Shown: piece by piece, positions 48,084-59,262 of the stretch
Layout: the number at the start of each line of letters is the position of its first letter
Numbering within the stretch: position 1 is the first letter of the stretch
From: Grammothele lineata
Taxonomy: Eukaryota; Basidiomycota; Agaricomycetes; Polyporales; Polyporaceae
NCBI GenBank assembly: GCA_002150815.3
Contig: NDFF03000399.1
Coordinates: 65,568-129,567, forward strand
Direction: 5' to 3'
Length of the DNA: 64,000 bases
Program-made: the position numbers and the translations under genes
Notes under the pieces: generated by a model
What the model was told of the DNA's origin: nothing
Databases searched by the model: none
What the model saw: the letters and a program-made list of their open reading frames with translations, nothing else

Positions 48084-48102
48084 CCAATGGGCCCGAATAT
48101 AT
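48084..48102 (+). promoter_or_regulatory. CCAAT and TATA elements of P450-5
   Basis: CCAAT at 48084-48088 is followed by an ATATAT run at 48097-48102, about 40-57 bp before the ATG at 48141. Sequence match only. Confidence 0.4.
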
Positions 48103-48140
48103 GTGTTCCCCGCTCTCCACCGTGATCTGCATTCACCACC

Positions 48141-50379
48141 ATGGATTCTTCTGCAAATGCGTTCTTGTTGTCCGCGCTGTGTGCTTCCGTACGTTCTCTC
48201 TTACCATGTTGTCAGTTTTCCGCAGGGCTAACTGTATGACGTCAGGTTGCTCATTACGTCTTCCGAAAACATGAAACGTATTCCGTTTTCAATCACGTCG
48301 CACTCCTTACCGCCCCTCCCTTGTTCCTCGCCTCAATGATTTCCACGAGTTCTTTGGTGAAGACAGCATGCATCACACTCCCGACTTACATCGCGTCTCT
48401 CATCCTCTTCACGATCTTCTACCGCCTCTCACCCATCCACCCGCTCGCGCACTACCCTGGAGACCTCTCGTATAAGATCTCGAAGCTCCGATACGCCTTC
48501 ATGTCTCTCTCGGGACGCCAGCATGAGTACATCAAGGCGTTGCACGAGCGTCACGGTGACGTTGTCCGCCTCGGTCAGTCCGACCCATCGTGGTGTTTCG
48601 ACTACGTTCTGACAACGCGTCTCGCAGGGCCTAACGAGCTCTCCATCCGCGACGCGTCTTCTATCCAGACGCTTCTCGGCGCGTCAGGCGTCCCCAAAGG
48701 CCCGCGTAAGTGCCTTCGTTTCGTCCCAACGAGTCGCTATGTGCTCACGATTTCCGATGCGGCGATAGACACATGGGCGCGTCTGATGGACCACAAGGCC
48801 CTCATGATGCTCGTTCTCCAAGACACCGACTTGCATCTTCAGCGCCGCCGCCCTTGGTTGCGTGCGTTCACGCCTACCGCACTCAAGGGATACGAAGAAC
48901 CAGTCGCGAAGCGCGTCCGTCAGTTGATGGGCGAGCTCGAGAAGCAGAAGGGCAAGGTCGATCTCAACGAGTGGTTCAAGTGCTTTTCGTACGTCGCATG
49001 CAACATCTCTGTGGTGGTCGCGGTCAACTGACGCAGACCCAAAATAGCTTCGACGTCATGTCCGACATGGTGTGAGTTGTCCTGCGCGTCCGTCTCCGAC
49101 TGGTTCTTTCACTCACAGCTGTGCGCGCAGGTTCGGCGGAGGTTCCGACCTCACCGGTGGAACAGACAAAACCAATTTCTGGCGTAGTCATGAGGCCTCC
49201 AATGCGTACGTCGTATACATCCCTGTCTGTCCCTTCTCGCAGTTCTGACGCGCATCCTGTATAACCAGTCCCGCAACGTTCTTCAGTCACCTCCCGTGGC
49301 TAGGCGCATACGTCCGTTCGCTGCCACAGTTCAGCGGTCCTGTGACCGAGCACTTCAATGAGTGTCGTGCACGCGTGCGTGAGCGCATGGCCCAAGGCTC
49401 GGAGACGCGTGATCTATTCTACTACCTCGTAAGTCTCCTTCTTAGCCTCCGATCTTTACAAGGAGGTACGATCGTGCAGCGCTAACTCTGACATCGCGCA
49501 GAACAACGAAGACAGCGACTTACCGCCACCCTCGATCGCCCAGCTTGCGGACGACGGCATCCTCGCTATGGGTGCCGGGTCTGACACTACTGGATCTGCG
49601 CTCACGAGCATCTTCTTCTGTCTGCTAGCGCATCCTTCCGCGCTTGCGAACCTCCAGGTTGAAATTGACACGTTCTTCCCTGAGGGCGAGGATTGTCTCT
49701 CCGGAACGGCGATGGACAAGCACAAGGAGATGCCGTGGTTGAATGCCATCATGTCAGTGAGATCCGTTATTCCTATCCCGCGATGCGGGTTTCTGACACA
49801 TTTGATCCCTTAAAGCAACGAAGCCCTGCGCCTTCTACCTCCCGTTCCCGGAGGCACTCAGCGTCAGGTTCCCGCGGACGGCCCAGGCGTAACCGTTGGT
49901 ACTACGTGCGTATACCTTCTCTCGCTTCATCATGTCTAGGATTGACGCTGATTCGTGACACGCGCGCCTCCAGGTACATCCCGCCCGGGACGTCGTTCTG
50001 GATCCACGTGTGGTCCATCCACCGCGATCCCCGCAACTTCTCTCCTAGCCCCGAGTCGTTCTGGCCAGAGCGCTGGCTCCTCGCCGCTGCTCAATCCTCT
50101 CCCTCGAGTACCACCGCGTTCCCGTCGGGCGCGCCGTTCGTGCACAACGACAATGCGTTCATCCCGTTCTCGTACGGCCCGATGAACTGCGTCGGGAAGG
50201 GGCTCGCGCTGCTCGAGCTCCGCGCTATCGTCTGCGCGCTCGTTCGGCGGTTCCGTTTCGAGGGCTGGGCGGGCGCGAAGGGCGATGCGGCGGTTCGCGC
50301 GTATGAACGGAAGTACAAGGACTATTTCGTTACGGAGCGTGCTGATGTGAACGTCCAGCTCACGGTGCGCGAGCCGTGA
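48141..50379 (+). CDS. Cytochrome P450-5 (10 exons)
   Basis: Complete P450 of 559 residues. Exons: 48141-48188, 48246-48573, 48628-48705, 48769-48988, 49048-49071, 49131-49205, 49269-49428, 49502-49752, 49816-49905, 49974-50379. Hinge HYPGDLSYKI, C-helix QRRRPWLRAF, I-helix GAGSDTTGSAL, ExxR EALR, PERW, heme loop FSYGPMNCVGK. Its coding sequence is richer in C/G-ending codons than that of its sister P450-4, although the proteins are very similar. The long distance between the two (6.3 kb, with 7TM locus 11 between) suggests duplication followed by insertion or rearrangement. Substrate unknown. Confidence 0.93.
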
Positions 50380-50690
50380 GGCTATTTCATGATGTGTGCC
50401 AGTGTAAAGTCGACTACTGAGCGGTGCGATGGGGGCTCAGATAGACAAAAGCTTTCGCGGTCTACATAATTACAGTACGGTCACTTCCAAGGCGTTGGTA
50501 CACATAACTCATGGTAAATTCAATGTAGCGGTTGATGAGTACTGATGGGTCTGGCTATTCAGTGCATTCGTTGATAGTGGACCAGCTGAAGGCTGCGTCC
50601 ACTACGTCTCAAATGGTCTGCGGTTTCTCTGTGATATTTCATGGGACGTTGCGCAGGACGGATTTCCGCGCCTGAGTCATATCGATGCAT

Positions 50691-51362
50691 TTAGTGTTCG
50701 CAGCTATCTTCATGCTTGTCTTGTCCTGTATATCCTGGCGTAGGCGTTCTGTCAATCCATGCGTCATCAGCCAAGATAGAACCTATCCCGATCGTCTTCC
50801 CACCTGCAACGAGCACGATTGAAGAGAGGACGCAAGTACCTTTGGGTATTGTGACTTTCACTTCTAGTTTCAATGCGGCCCTGTCATGAAGCTCCGTCCT
50901 CTATGTCATGAATAACAATATAAGTGCGTTGATAGTTCGGTAGATGCTCACGAAACGCACCTCAAGTTGTCTTAAACCTTTGATACGACCTTCCGGTCGT
51001 ACGCTACTGTGCTCCCCGGGCGAGTTAGCTTCAATGCGCTTGGCTTCGTAAGAAAAATGTCGACACGTTATGGATGCAGTGTCCGACACGGAAACCTGGC
51101 CCAGAGTTCCTGGCTGACATACCGATGTTTGTCGAGTAGCGTGGTCAGTAATATGTGACGGATATTCTAAGGACGAATCTCTCACCGTGTGCTGAAAGCT
51201 ATCATGCATAGCGGGTAAGCTCGGAGAACTGCCAACTAGCCACCATCTGGAGTTCTTGATATATTTCAGTCCTGACATGAAGATAGCGACACTTCCATTG
51301 ATGAAATCTTCCCTCAGCTGGTATACGTTGAGTTTACTGGAAACGGCACCGCCAGAGTTGTA
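50691..51362 (-). other. Coding-like stretch, unrecognised
   Basis: A minus-strand frame running from about 51362 to 50901 encodes a hydrophilic segment (from KLNVYQLREDFINGSVAIFM to RIKGLRQLE), then a possible donor. A second frame, 50873-50691, contains KLEVKVTIPKGTCVLSSIVL and then V-A-G-G-K-T-I-G-I-G. The latter faintly recalls the third domain of EF-Tu-like GTPases, but that is too weak to assign. No upstream exon or start found; possibly the 3' end of a lost gene. Confidence 0.28.
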
Positions 51363-51895
51363 GTGAAACTGCTCACGCTACAGCCTTTACCTCTCGAAAG
51401 GCATTCAATACCACATTCTCCTGTGTCCAGCAGCCATTGACCATGGACCTTGCGGTACGTCTCCGACTTGTTGTGCGGTATGACCACAGTCCCTTCAGGA
51501 AGCTTTTATGCATTGACATGAATCATTATGTCACAAATACGCTGGGATACGCTGTACGTACCGAGGAAGTATCAAGGACGTACTTCAAGCCTAGGGTCAT
51601 ATTCGTGAAGGAGAAACCACGCGCCAGAGAGTTCTACCGGGGAATAAGAGCTCTTGAAGAAGAGAATGTTACGAGTATTCAGAGTGTGTAGCTAAACGTC
51701 CTGTCGTCCCATCCTTCCCCAAACAATCGTAGGTCTTTTTATGCATTGACTGGAGGATTAAGATGCGTATTTAAGCGCACGAAGCGTCATTCCCAGATAT
51801 CTAGATGTAGAGCCAGACAGAAGAGAAGCAGGCCAGATATCTAGCCATGAGGCGTGGATATCTCGGACACACGACGGAGCGCCCTCAACACGTGT
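51363..51895. other. Intergenic, no supported gene
   Basis: An 84-codon plus-strand frame ends at 51691 (arginine/lysine-rich, no motif). Nothing else seen. Confidence 0.4.
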
Positions 51896-52190
51896 TTAGT
51901 GACAACGCCTGCGGATATCCACAGTGGACGAGGCTTTCGCTTCAATGGATCTTAGAGCAGGTACGTTACAATCGGTTCGTGTATAGGAGAAAGACGCCAA
52001 CATATTCAACCTCCACCACACGTTCGTCGTTAATGTTAGCTGCGACCAGGAGCATGCATTTCTGCAATCAAGTAATACTCGCTGCACAGGCTGGCTAAAT
52101 GTGTTGATTGAAAACACGTATATCACTACACGACCGCAGATGACGCACTCAAACATAGCACAGCTGAGAAACTTGCGCACAAGACCCGCA
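51896..52190 (-). pseudogene. 7TM remnant (exon 3-4 fragment)
   Basis: The minus strand carries a TM2 trace (LCLSASSAVV, then a frame change, then IYVFSINTFSQPVQR), followed by the end of exon 3 (SQLTLTTN) fused directly to VWWRLNM. The intron and the first residues of exon 4 are missing. No other family exons are found on either side. It lies just 3' of locus 12 on the same strand, so it is probably the wreck of an extra tandem copy. Confidence 0.6.
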
Positions 52191-52234
52191 CATACATGGC
52201 TAGCCGCGACGCTTCATGAGTCTTCAGCCCTCGT

Positions 52235-53842
52235 TTACCTCTCAAAGCCAAACCCGCTCTCGTCCTTCACAGGCGTCTCCTGTGCCTCGAGGTCTCGCTC
52301 CATGTGCGGAGAGTCCATGAAAGGCACCTCCGAGATCTGCAACCCGTCGCGCACATTCTTCTCGTTCGAGCTGCCGTCTGAAACAACAGTCTGGGACATT
52401 GTTCCCGACGAGAAAGGAAGGGGTGTCGGTTTAGGTCGAGCCGCACGTGTGCCCCCCTTGAGACCGCGCTCGAGGAGGGACTGTTCGAGCGATACGATCA
52501 CGATGATCAGAGTTGGGTAAAGCGCCTGTAGTAGGGCAAAATAGTAAGTTCCGAGGTGACCGCAGAGGAGAATCGTGAGATAGATAACTCACAATGAGTG
52601 GGACAAGGCAGCCGGTGAGGAGGTAGGCGAGAGCAAACAGGACGGGGACTGCACTCGGGCTCGAGAGGCGGCCGGTAGAAATGGCTACGCCGACGCCTTC
52701 CCAAGCAGTAATCAGGGCCTGGGACACATCGTTAACAATACGTTCTAGCACTGACTAAAGCAGTTGAAGCTCACCAGGAAGAGGGAGTATATGGCACCAG
52801 ATTCCGTAAGCAGGGCAAGATAATTCAGCACCCGCTTAGGCCCTTTTCCGTGGCTCAGAGCGCTGCGCATTTCAACCCAGTGCTGCCCGTTATACCGGTA
52901 AGTTGTTTGAACAGATGCTGTTCCCGGCACGCACTATGCACTCACCAGGTCTTGACACCAATGATCGTCGTGGCAATTACGTTTGAAGACAACGACAATA
53001 CGACGGCGACCATCCCCGGAGTATTCTGAAAATACGAGCCGATGCTCTCACTCTCCGATCCGAACCTCTGGGTCTCCGACAACGCGATGGACGCAATAGA
53101 TGTCGCTGCGAATCCATGTAAGCATTCTTGTACGGCATGAAATTCAAGTTCATACCTGACGTAGCAAGGAGCAACAGGACGCAGAATACGCGGACTAGCC
53201 AGTTCCTAGGCCAGATGATCCACGCGCGCCACCAGACAATCGCATCCCCGATGACCATCTATCATGTAATAATATCGACAAACAGGTCCATGTATTTCCG
53301 AGGCATCTACGTACGTTGATAGCAAGCATGAGCGTGCTCGCGATATCGATCCCGTTTGTGAAACCCTGGTCCACCCCCGCGCCGATGGGGAGCGTTGGAG
53401 ACTTGATGTTCCTGGCCAGGAGAGCAAGGCTGTTTCTAGTGGATATGTTCCGAGCTACTTGCAGAGCGCAGAAGGTCCATGTGCATAGACACAGGATAAC
53501 TGTACACGCCATTTGTATATAGAAATGCAGTCTCAGGATTCCCTGTTTCTGCCTGAGAGGAAGTAAGCGAAGATATGAAGATCGGAGTCTGCGGATGAAA
53601 CTAACAGAAGGAGATACACTGCTCCGCAAGAAAACACTGTAAGGACACCTATCCGAGTATGAGATCCTCGACGGCAACGTATATGTATAAACGCACGTAC
53701 CTAGTAAGAAAGATAGCGTTGTTGTAGTGATAATGTCCCCCGCCGGTTGAGATTGAGCGAGCGATTCCGTCAACAGAAGGTACGCATACGTGTTGACAGT
53801 AACATTGGTAATCGGAGGAAGTGCGGAGATGTTGACGCTCAT
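52235..53842 (-). CDS. 7TM protein, locus 12, with damaged splice acceptor
   Basis: By homology 404 residues. Exons: 53842-53701, 53648-53606, 53552-53315, 53258-53156, 53105-52946, 52886-52775, 52718-52593, 52525-52235. Signature GDAIVWWR (145-152), TM6 L-T-E-S-G, last helix ALYPTLIIVIVSLEQS. The N-terminus has NIS and NVT sequons and the Y-A-Y / S-Q-P-A-G-D-I-I-T pattern shared with loci 13 and 14. Exon 6 must start at 52886 to keep its invariant 112 nt and the frame. The two bases before it (52888-52887 on the minus strand) are GG, not AG. Every other exon is intact, so this is a recent single-base lesion, a sequencing error, or unusual splicing. Confidence 0.72.
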
Positions 53843-55298
53843 GATCTCTCAATGAAGGCTCGATGCAGGTGACGGGTAGAGAGCGGGACGCTCAGCAGAC
53901 TGAAGTGGAGGTCAGTTCTAATATACCCAGTCGGAATAACCTACACATCAATGCTCTCAAAGACGAGAAAGGTATACTAGCCGCCTACGCAGGCCAGTGC
54001 ATTCTCCGGGGCCGTACTCATGATGGCTGCGTATCATGGTTTCGGGGATGACACGCGGCAGAGCATAATCAATAGAGGACCACAAAGTGGAAGGGAAGAC
54101 CAACGCACCCGAGGTCACAGGTATCCGGGTCGCAGATAGTCCTTGCCTAATCCCACCATCGACGAGCACGAAGCACTGTGCGCCCCGAAATGCCTCGGAA
54201 GATGGACTCATGACTGCTTTGTGGACTTTGCATAGACATATTCCGACTACCGTAGAAATGACGGAAGAGCATCGCTGTCCTAAATCATTGTGTTGACGAG
54301 ATCGATCAGTCTGGAGACACCGGGGCCACACGATACACTGACAGGCAGTCGCATGGACCCCTGAACGCAAAGTATTGATTCTCCTGGGGGCGGTGAGCCT
54401 GCTCATGCTCGTTCCGAACATCGTGATGGTAATAGCTGTTGAAGCCTCAGCGATCCGAGGCGAGTAGGAGGCTACTGAGTCGCAGATGACTGAGCGTTTC
54501 TGCATCAGTTGGGCGAATAATTTTAGGGCCCTCAGCGACGCACTAGGAAAGCATATTGGTGATACAAATGAGTTGAGAGAGCAGCAGTAATACGCCCGAA
54601 TGATCGAGCGAGGCATTGGTGGGACACGGCAAGAGAAGACGTGGCGAGAAGCGCCAGGAACGTGTGCGTTCGCCTGCGTGACGTCATTGTCTGGAAGCCT
54701 CGGCGTTTACCTCTATCCGAAGGACACAGTCGAGTCTCCGGAGAACCACTGCAGGCAGGGCGTGGCATCCACAAGCATGTGAAGTCGGACCGGCGTGAAA
54801 ACTTCCATCTTCCTTACATCTTTCGGTCTTCTGTGCACTCTGTTCTTGGCTGTACACTTCGTCCGACCGCGATTGCCACAAATTCCATCAGGTTTGCTTC
54901 ATACATTATGACCAAGAAACTCCAATCTTACCGCACGGCTCTCCGGGTCCTCCAGTCGTTCCCGAAGACTCCTCGGATGCACTGGAGTCGAAATAGCATC
55001 CACGCCCCTATTTCTGTCTCGATCCTCTCGACAGCTAACGGGGCTTCAGCGTCTCTGTACCTGTGTTGTCTATCTGGTCTACGTTCACAAAAGACCTGAC
55101 AATGAGCACTTCCACCAAACGCTTTACGCGCGATGATCCCCAGTCTTGGCTATCACCGCCTACTGATCTTGCGCGCGGTTTGAGAGCTTGTAGAGGAAGA
55201 GAATAATGATAGTATTCCGTAGATATGGTTCATCACAGTTTACAGCTCGTAGAAAGCAAGGAAAGTTGCGTGAAGGAGTTCCACCCGTCTTCCGTCGT
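53843..55298. other. Intergenic with possible membrane-gene debris
   Basis: The plus strand near 54368-54460 encodes a strongly hydrophobic run (VLILLGAVSLLMLVPNIVMV) ending at a TAG, with another hydrophobic frame near 54810-54850. Neither joins into a gene nor clearly matches the 7TM exons. Otherwise nothing seen. Confidence 0.35.
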
Positions 55299-56892
55299 TC
55301 AATTTTCATGTGTCTCGGCCCGAGCTTCTTTACGATTCGGCCGCCATTCGTCAACGCATTCGTAGCCTTCTAACTCTGGTTCTAACGTACTTATGGATCC
55401 GGGTTCATGAACGCTTCCATGACTGATCTGACCGATAGCTGGACGGCTGTCGTTCTGCCGTGCGGTCGTCTCCGACATTCGACGGTACCTGACCGGCAAA
55501 GACATCGACGACAGTGCGGTGTGCCTTGCTCCGGAGATCCAACCCTCGAAGGTAGACTGTTCGATAGAGACGAGCACGATGATGAGCGTTGGGTACAGGG
55601 CCTGGCATACCGGCGTCAAGGGATGTCACAAAAGCGATTAATAAACAATATGACGTACTACGAGTGGAGGGAGGCATCCGCGAAGGAGATACAAAAAGGC
55701 TATAAACACCGGTTTCGCGACAATCTGCGCGCCCTTGGAGTTTACAATGACAACGTTGCTCTGCCATGCTGTGATTAAGCCCTGTAAAACGGGTGAGCGC
55801 ATCGCTGGAGGGGCGCGTCAATTATGTTGCATACCAGGAGGATGGAGTAAATTGCCCCGGACTCTACTAGCAGTGCCAGGATATTCAAGGCACGCTTCAT
55901 ACCATTTCCTCGCCCAAGATGTATACGAAGGACACGCCAATGTTGCCTGAGAACATGATAAGCGTGCGTTCCTGCTTCTTCGCATCCGAACCAATGCATA
56001 CCAGGTCTTCAATGCAATGAGCGTTGTCGCGGAGACGTTCGTGACAAGAGAAAGGATAACCGCTGCAGCTCCAAGATTGTTTTCGAAGTAAAGGCCGTTG
56101 GTTGGGCTGCCACCTTCTGGATCTGATATAGCAACGGACGCGATAGCTGTAGCTGCGCAACGTCCTGGATGAGCATACGATGATTGCTTCCAGGGAATGG
56201 CACATACCGAGAGTTCCAGTCATCAAGAGGAAACACGCCACACGGACGGGGATGTTTCCAGGCCAAATAACGCACGTTCTCCACCACACAATTCCATCCC
56301 CGACAATTACCTACAAATAAGTATTGGCTTGCTATGGAAATGATTTCGAAGACATGGGAGTGCTTACATTCATGATAAGCATCAGGGTGCTAGTTATGTC
56401 AAGCGCACTTGTGAAATCGACGTCAACCCCTTGACCATCTTGTAGTGTCGTGGATCTAAGGTTTTGCGCAAGGAATTTGAGTTCATTCTTGATGGTCGCG
56501 CTTCGGGTAACCTGCAGGCCACAAAACGTCCAAGAGAATGCGCAAAGCAGTAGCGTGCAGGCAATCTGTATCTTGATTGACCACCTATGTACGCCCTTTC
56601 CCCTATAACAGATTCAACATGTGTCGGGATCGGAGCCAGTGCGGAAAGGTACTAACACCAGGAGATATACCGCCACGCCTGTGAGAATCGTGAGAAGTCC
56701 TGAAGGCGTGTCAATGAATTTCACGCAACGTGATTTGTCTGAAGACTCGCCTAGCAAAAAACATAGCGTCGCCGTAGTAATGACGTCTGATGCGGGCTGG
56801 GTCTGCTCTAGGCTCTCGAGCACTGTGTTGTAAGCATACTTGTTGACAGTGATGTTCGCAACGGTAACATGGTTGCCGCCGGAAGAAGGCAT
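55299..56892 (-). CDS. 7TM protein, locus 13 (8 exons)
   Basis: Predicted 397 residues. Exons: 56892-56751, 56699-56657, 56584-56368, 56310-56208, 56152-56002, 55946-55835, 55781-55659, 55601-55299. Signature GDGIVWWR (138-145), L-V-E-S-G in TM6, last helix ALYPTLIIVLVSIEQS. The N-terminus (NITVNKYAYN, then LESLEQTQPASDVITTATL) is nearly identical to that of locus 14, so the two are recent tandem duplicates. Intron 1 starts GCGAGT: a GC-AG intron, where locus 14 has GTAAGT. The tail contains an M-S-E-T motif. TATATA at 56945-56950 lies 53-58 bp upstream. Confidence 0.85.
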
Positions 56893-56944
56893 GACGGGGC
56901 TGGGAAAGTGAGGCTCTAAGGGATTTTTAACTGAAATCAGACGG

Positions 56945-56950
56945 TATATA
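56945..56950 (-). promoter_or_regulatory. TATA box of 7TM locus 13
   Basis: TATATA 53-58 bp before the ATG at 56892, the same spacing as at locus 14. Confidence 0.5.
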
Positions 56951-57576
56951 ACCAAGCATGCAGTCCGAAAGGGGCGCACCAACGAGCGGTGCATCCGCCA
57001 CGGACCACGTCGCAGTCCCAGCCGCATTGCGCTATTCCCGGGATTGGATCCAACGGGCTCCACCAAGGTGATCACGAGAAACAAGGCCGTGGTTCTCTCT
57101 GCTGTAAATAGGGACGTAGTGTCACATATACGCACTCGAAGTGGTGCGCCTATCATGTTCGCTCCCCCTATGGCTGCTCGGAGCTGACCTTGACCGAAAT
57201 CGCGTTCATCGCTAACACAGCGAGGCGGCACATACACCGGATGGAACCACGCTTCGGAGTGGACGTGAGAAATGCGCCTGCTGAACCGGAGAATCTGTCG
57301 ACACGAAACGGGGGGAAACCTACCCCTCTACATAGACGGGCCTCCGATCTCGCGGCCGGTGTAGGTAAGCCTCGCGCGTTGCTTCGCTGGTTCGAGTCCG
57401 GCACTCGTCATAATTCATTCATTTGCGACAAACTGGGAGCTAATCATTACCTGTACACCTAGGGCGTGTATCAGAGAGGAGGAAGCGCGAAGAGTCTCTA
57501 GACAAACTTACTTATTAGCGTACAACGTGAAGATACATACACGCGTCCAACCGAGGCTAGCAGGACGCGATGGACC
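56951..57576. other. Intergenic spacer
   Basis: Upstream of locus 13 and downstream of locus 14; no gene seen. Confidence 0.5.
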
Positions 57577-59199
57577 CTACACTTCCGCGGTCTTCTCTCC
57601 ACCACCACCTCGCGTCTCAATCGAGCTACCACGTATCGATTCTCCCTCTACGCTCTCCTCATAGTCCCGCCTCCGCGTCTTACCCACACCCGTCAGCGGG
57701 CCGGCCAGCGCAGATAGTTTACCCTTCATGGACTCGATCATGGTTGACCCGCCGTCGCGCGACACTGCCGTTTGCGACATCTGCTGCGACGATAGTGGCA
57801 GAGGCGTCGACGATGGAGGGTGCCTCGGGCCTACGACCCCATTCTCAAGCGCGGACTGCTCGAGCGAGACGAGGACGATGATGAGCGTCGGGTACATTGC
57901 CTGCAGGGCAGTGCTTCGTGTAAGCGTCTTGAGAGATCGATAGGACAAGGACAAGGAAACGCACGATGAGGGGCACGAGGCATCCGAGGAGCAGGTACAC
58001 CAGCGCGATGAGCACGGGCTTCTCTCCGGGAGGTGCGTCTCCGGCGTTCACCGCAGCAATGGTGCCCTGCCACGCCGTGATTAACGCCTGCGTTATTTGA
58101 GTTCAGTTTCTCGTCTCACTAGGATGTGCAAGAACGTACCAAGAGGACGGAATAGATGACGCCCGACTCTACAAGCAGTGCAAGCACATTCAGTACGCGC
58201 TTCGTCGCTTTTCCCCGTCCCAAATGAACCCGGAGTATACGCCAATGCTGCCTAGAGTGTGCCAATGTCAGAACAAGGATGCACCGCTAGTCCAAAGTAC
58301 AGCGTACCATGTTTTGAAGGCAATGAGTGCAGTCGCAATGATGTTCGTAGCAAGCGAAATCGCAACAGCTGCGGTTCCTAGGTCATTCTGTAGATACGGC
58401 CCGTATGACTTCCCAGCGGCATTCGACTCGGATAGCGCGGTGGATGCGATTCCCGTGGCTGTTTGACGTCGATTGGTGAGAATGATGGGAACGCGTACGA
58501 GCCGAGGTACGTACCAATGGTCGCCATCAGCAGGAGGACGCACAGGGCGCGTACGAAGATGTTGCTGGGCCAGATCGCGCACGCTCTCCACCATACGATC
58601 CCGTCGCCGATGACCATCTGCGGGTATATCGTGAGTATGCATGAGGGCCATAGCCGCATGTGTATTCAAATGCTTACGTTGATCGTGAGCATCAGCGTGC
58701 TTGCGATGTCAAGCGCGTTCGTGAACCCGACCTCCACCCCTTCCCCTTCCTGCAACGTCGTCGAGCGTAGATTTCTCTCCAAAAACTTGAGCTCGTTCCG
58801 TACGGTCACGTTACGAGTGACTTGAAGGCCGCAGAACGTCCACGTCGAGGCGCATAGCAGAAGTGTACAGGCGATCTGGATCTTGATTGATAATCGGTCG
58901 ACGTCCTTACGGCTGAGCGATCGTTAGAATACAGGAGAGCCGAAGGGATAAAGGCAGAACGCACACGAGTAGGTACACCGCAGCGGCGGCGAAAACAGTG
59001 AGAATCCCTAAAGATGTCTCAGAAAAGAGTCCCAGTAGACCATCTATATTGACTTACCAAGAAGCAAGCTCAAAGTCGCGGTAGTGATGACGTCCGAGGC
59101 GGGCTGAGTCTGCTCGAGAGACTCGAGTACCGTGTTGTACGCATATACATTGACGGTGATGTTCGCCAGCCGAACGCTGCTGTTGGAGCCGGAGGGCAT
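57577..59199 (-). CDS. 7TM protein, locus 14 (8 exons)
   Basis: Predicted 410 residues. Exons: 59199-59058, 59007-58965, 58912-58678, 58617-58515, 58458-58308, 58251-58140, 58087-57965, 57900-57577. Signature GDGIVWWR (144-151). TM6 L-V-E-S-G, exon 7 ends GCLVPLI, last helix AMYPTLIIVLVSLEQS. Sequons NSS and NIT in the N-terminus; the stretch from YAYNTVLESLEQTQPASDVI onwards matches locus 13. The tail carries M-S-Q-T, then a Gly/Arg/Glu-rich end. All introns GT-AG. Confidence 0.86.
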
Positions 59200-59256
59200 G
59201 GATGGTGCTTCAAAGGGGAAGGGAGGGAACGCGCCATCTGCCCCGGTTTCAGTCGG

Positions 59257-59262
59257 TATATA
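59257..59262 (-). promoter_or_regulatory. TATA box of 7TM locus 14
   Basis: TATATA about 58-63 bp before the ATG at 59199. Confidence 0.5.
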
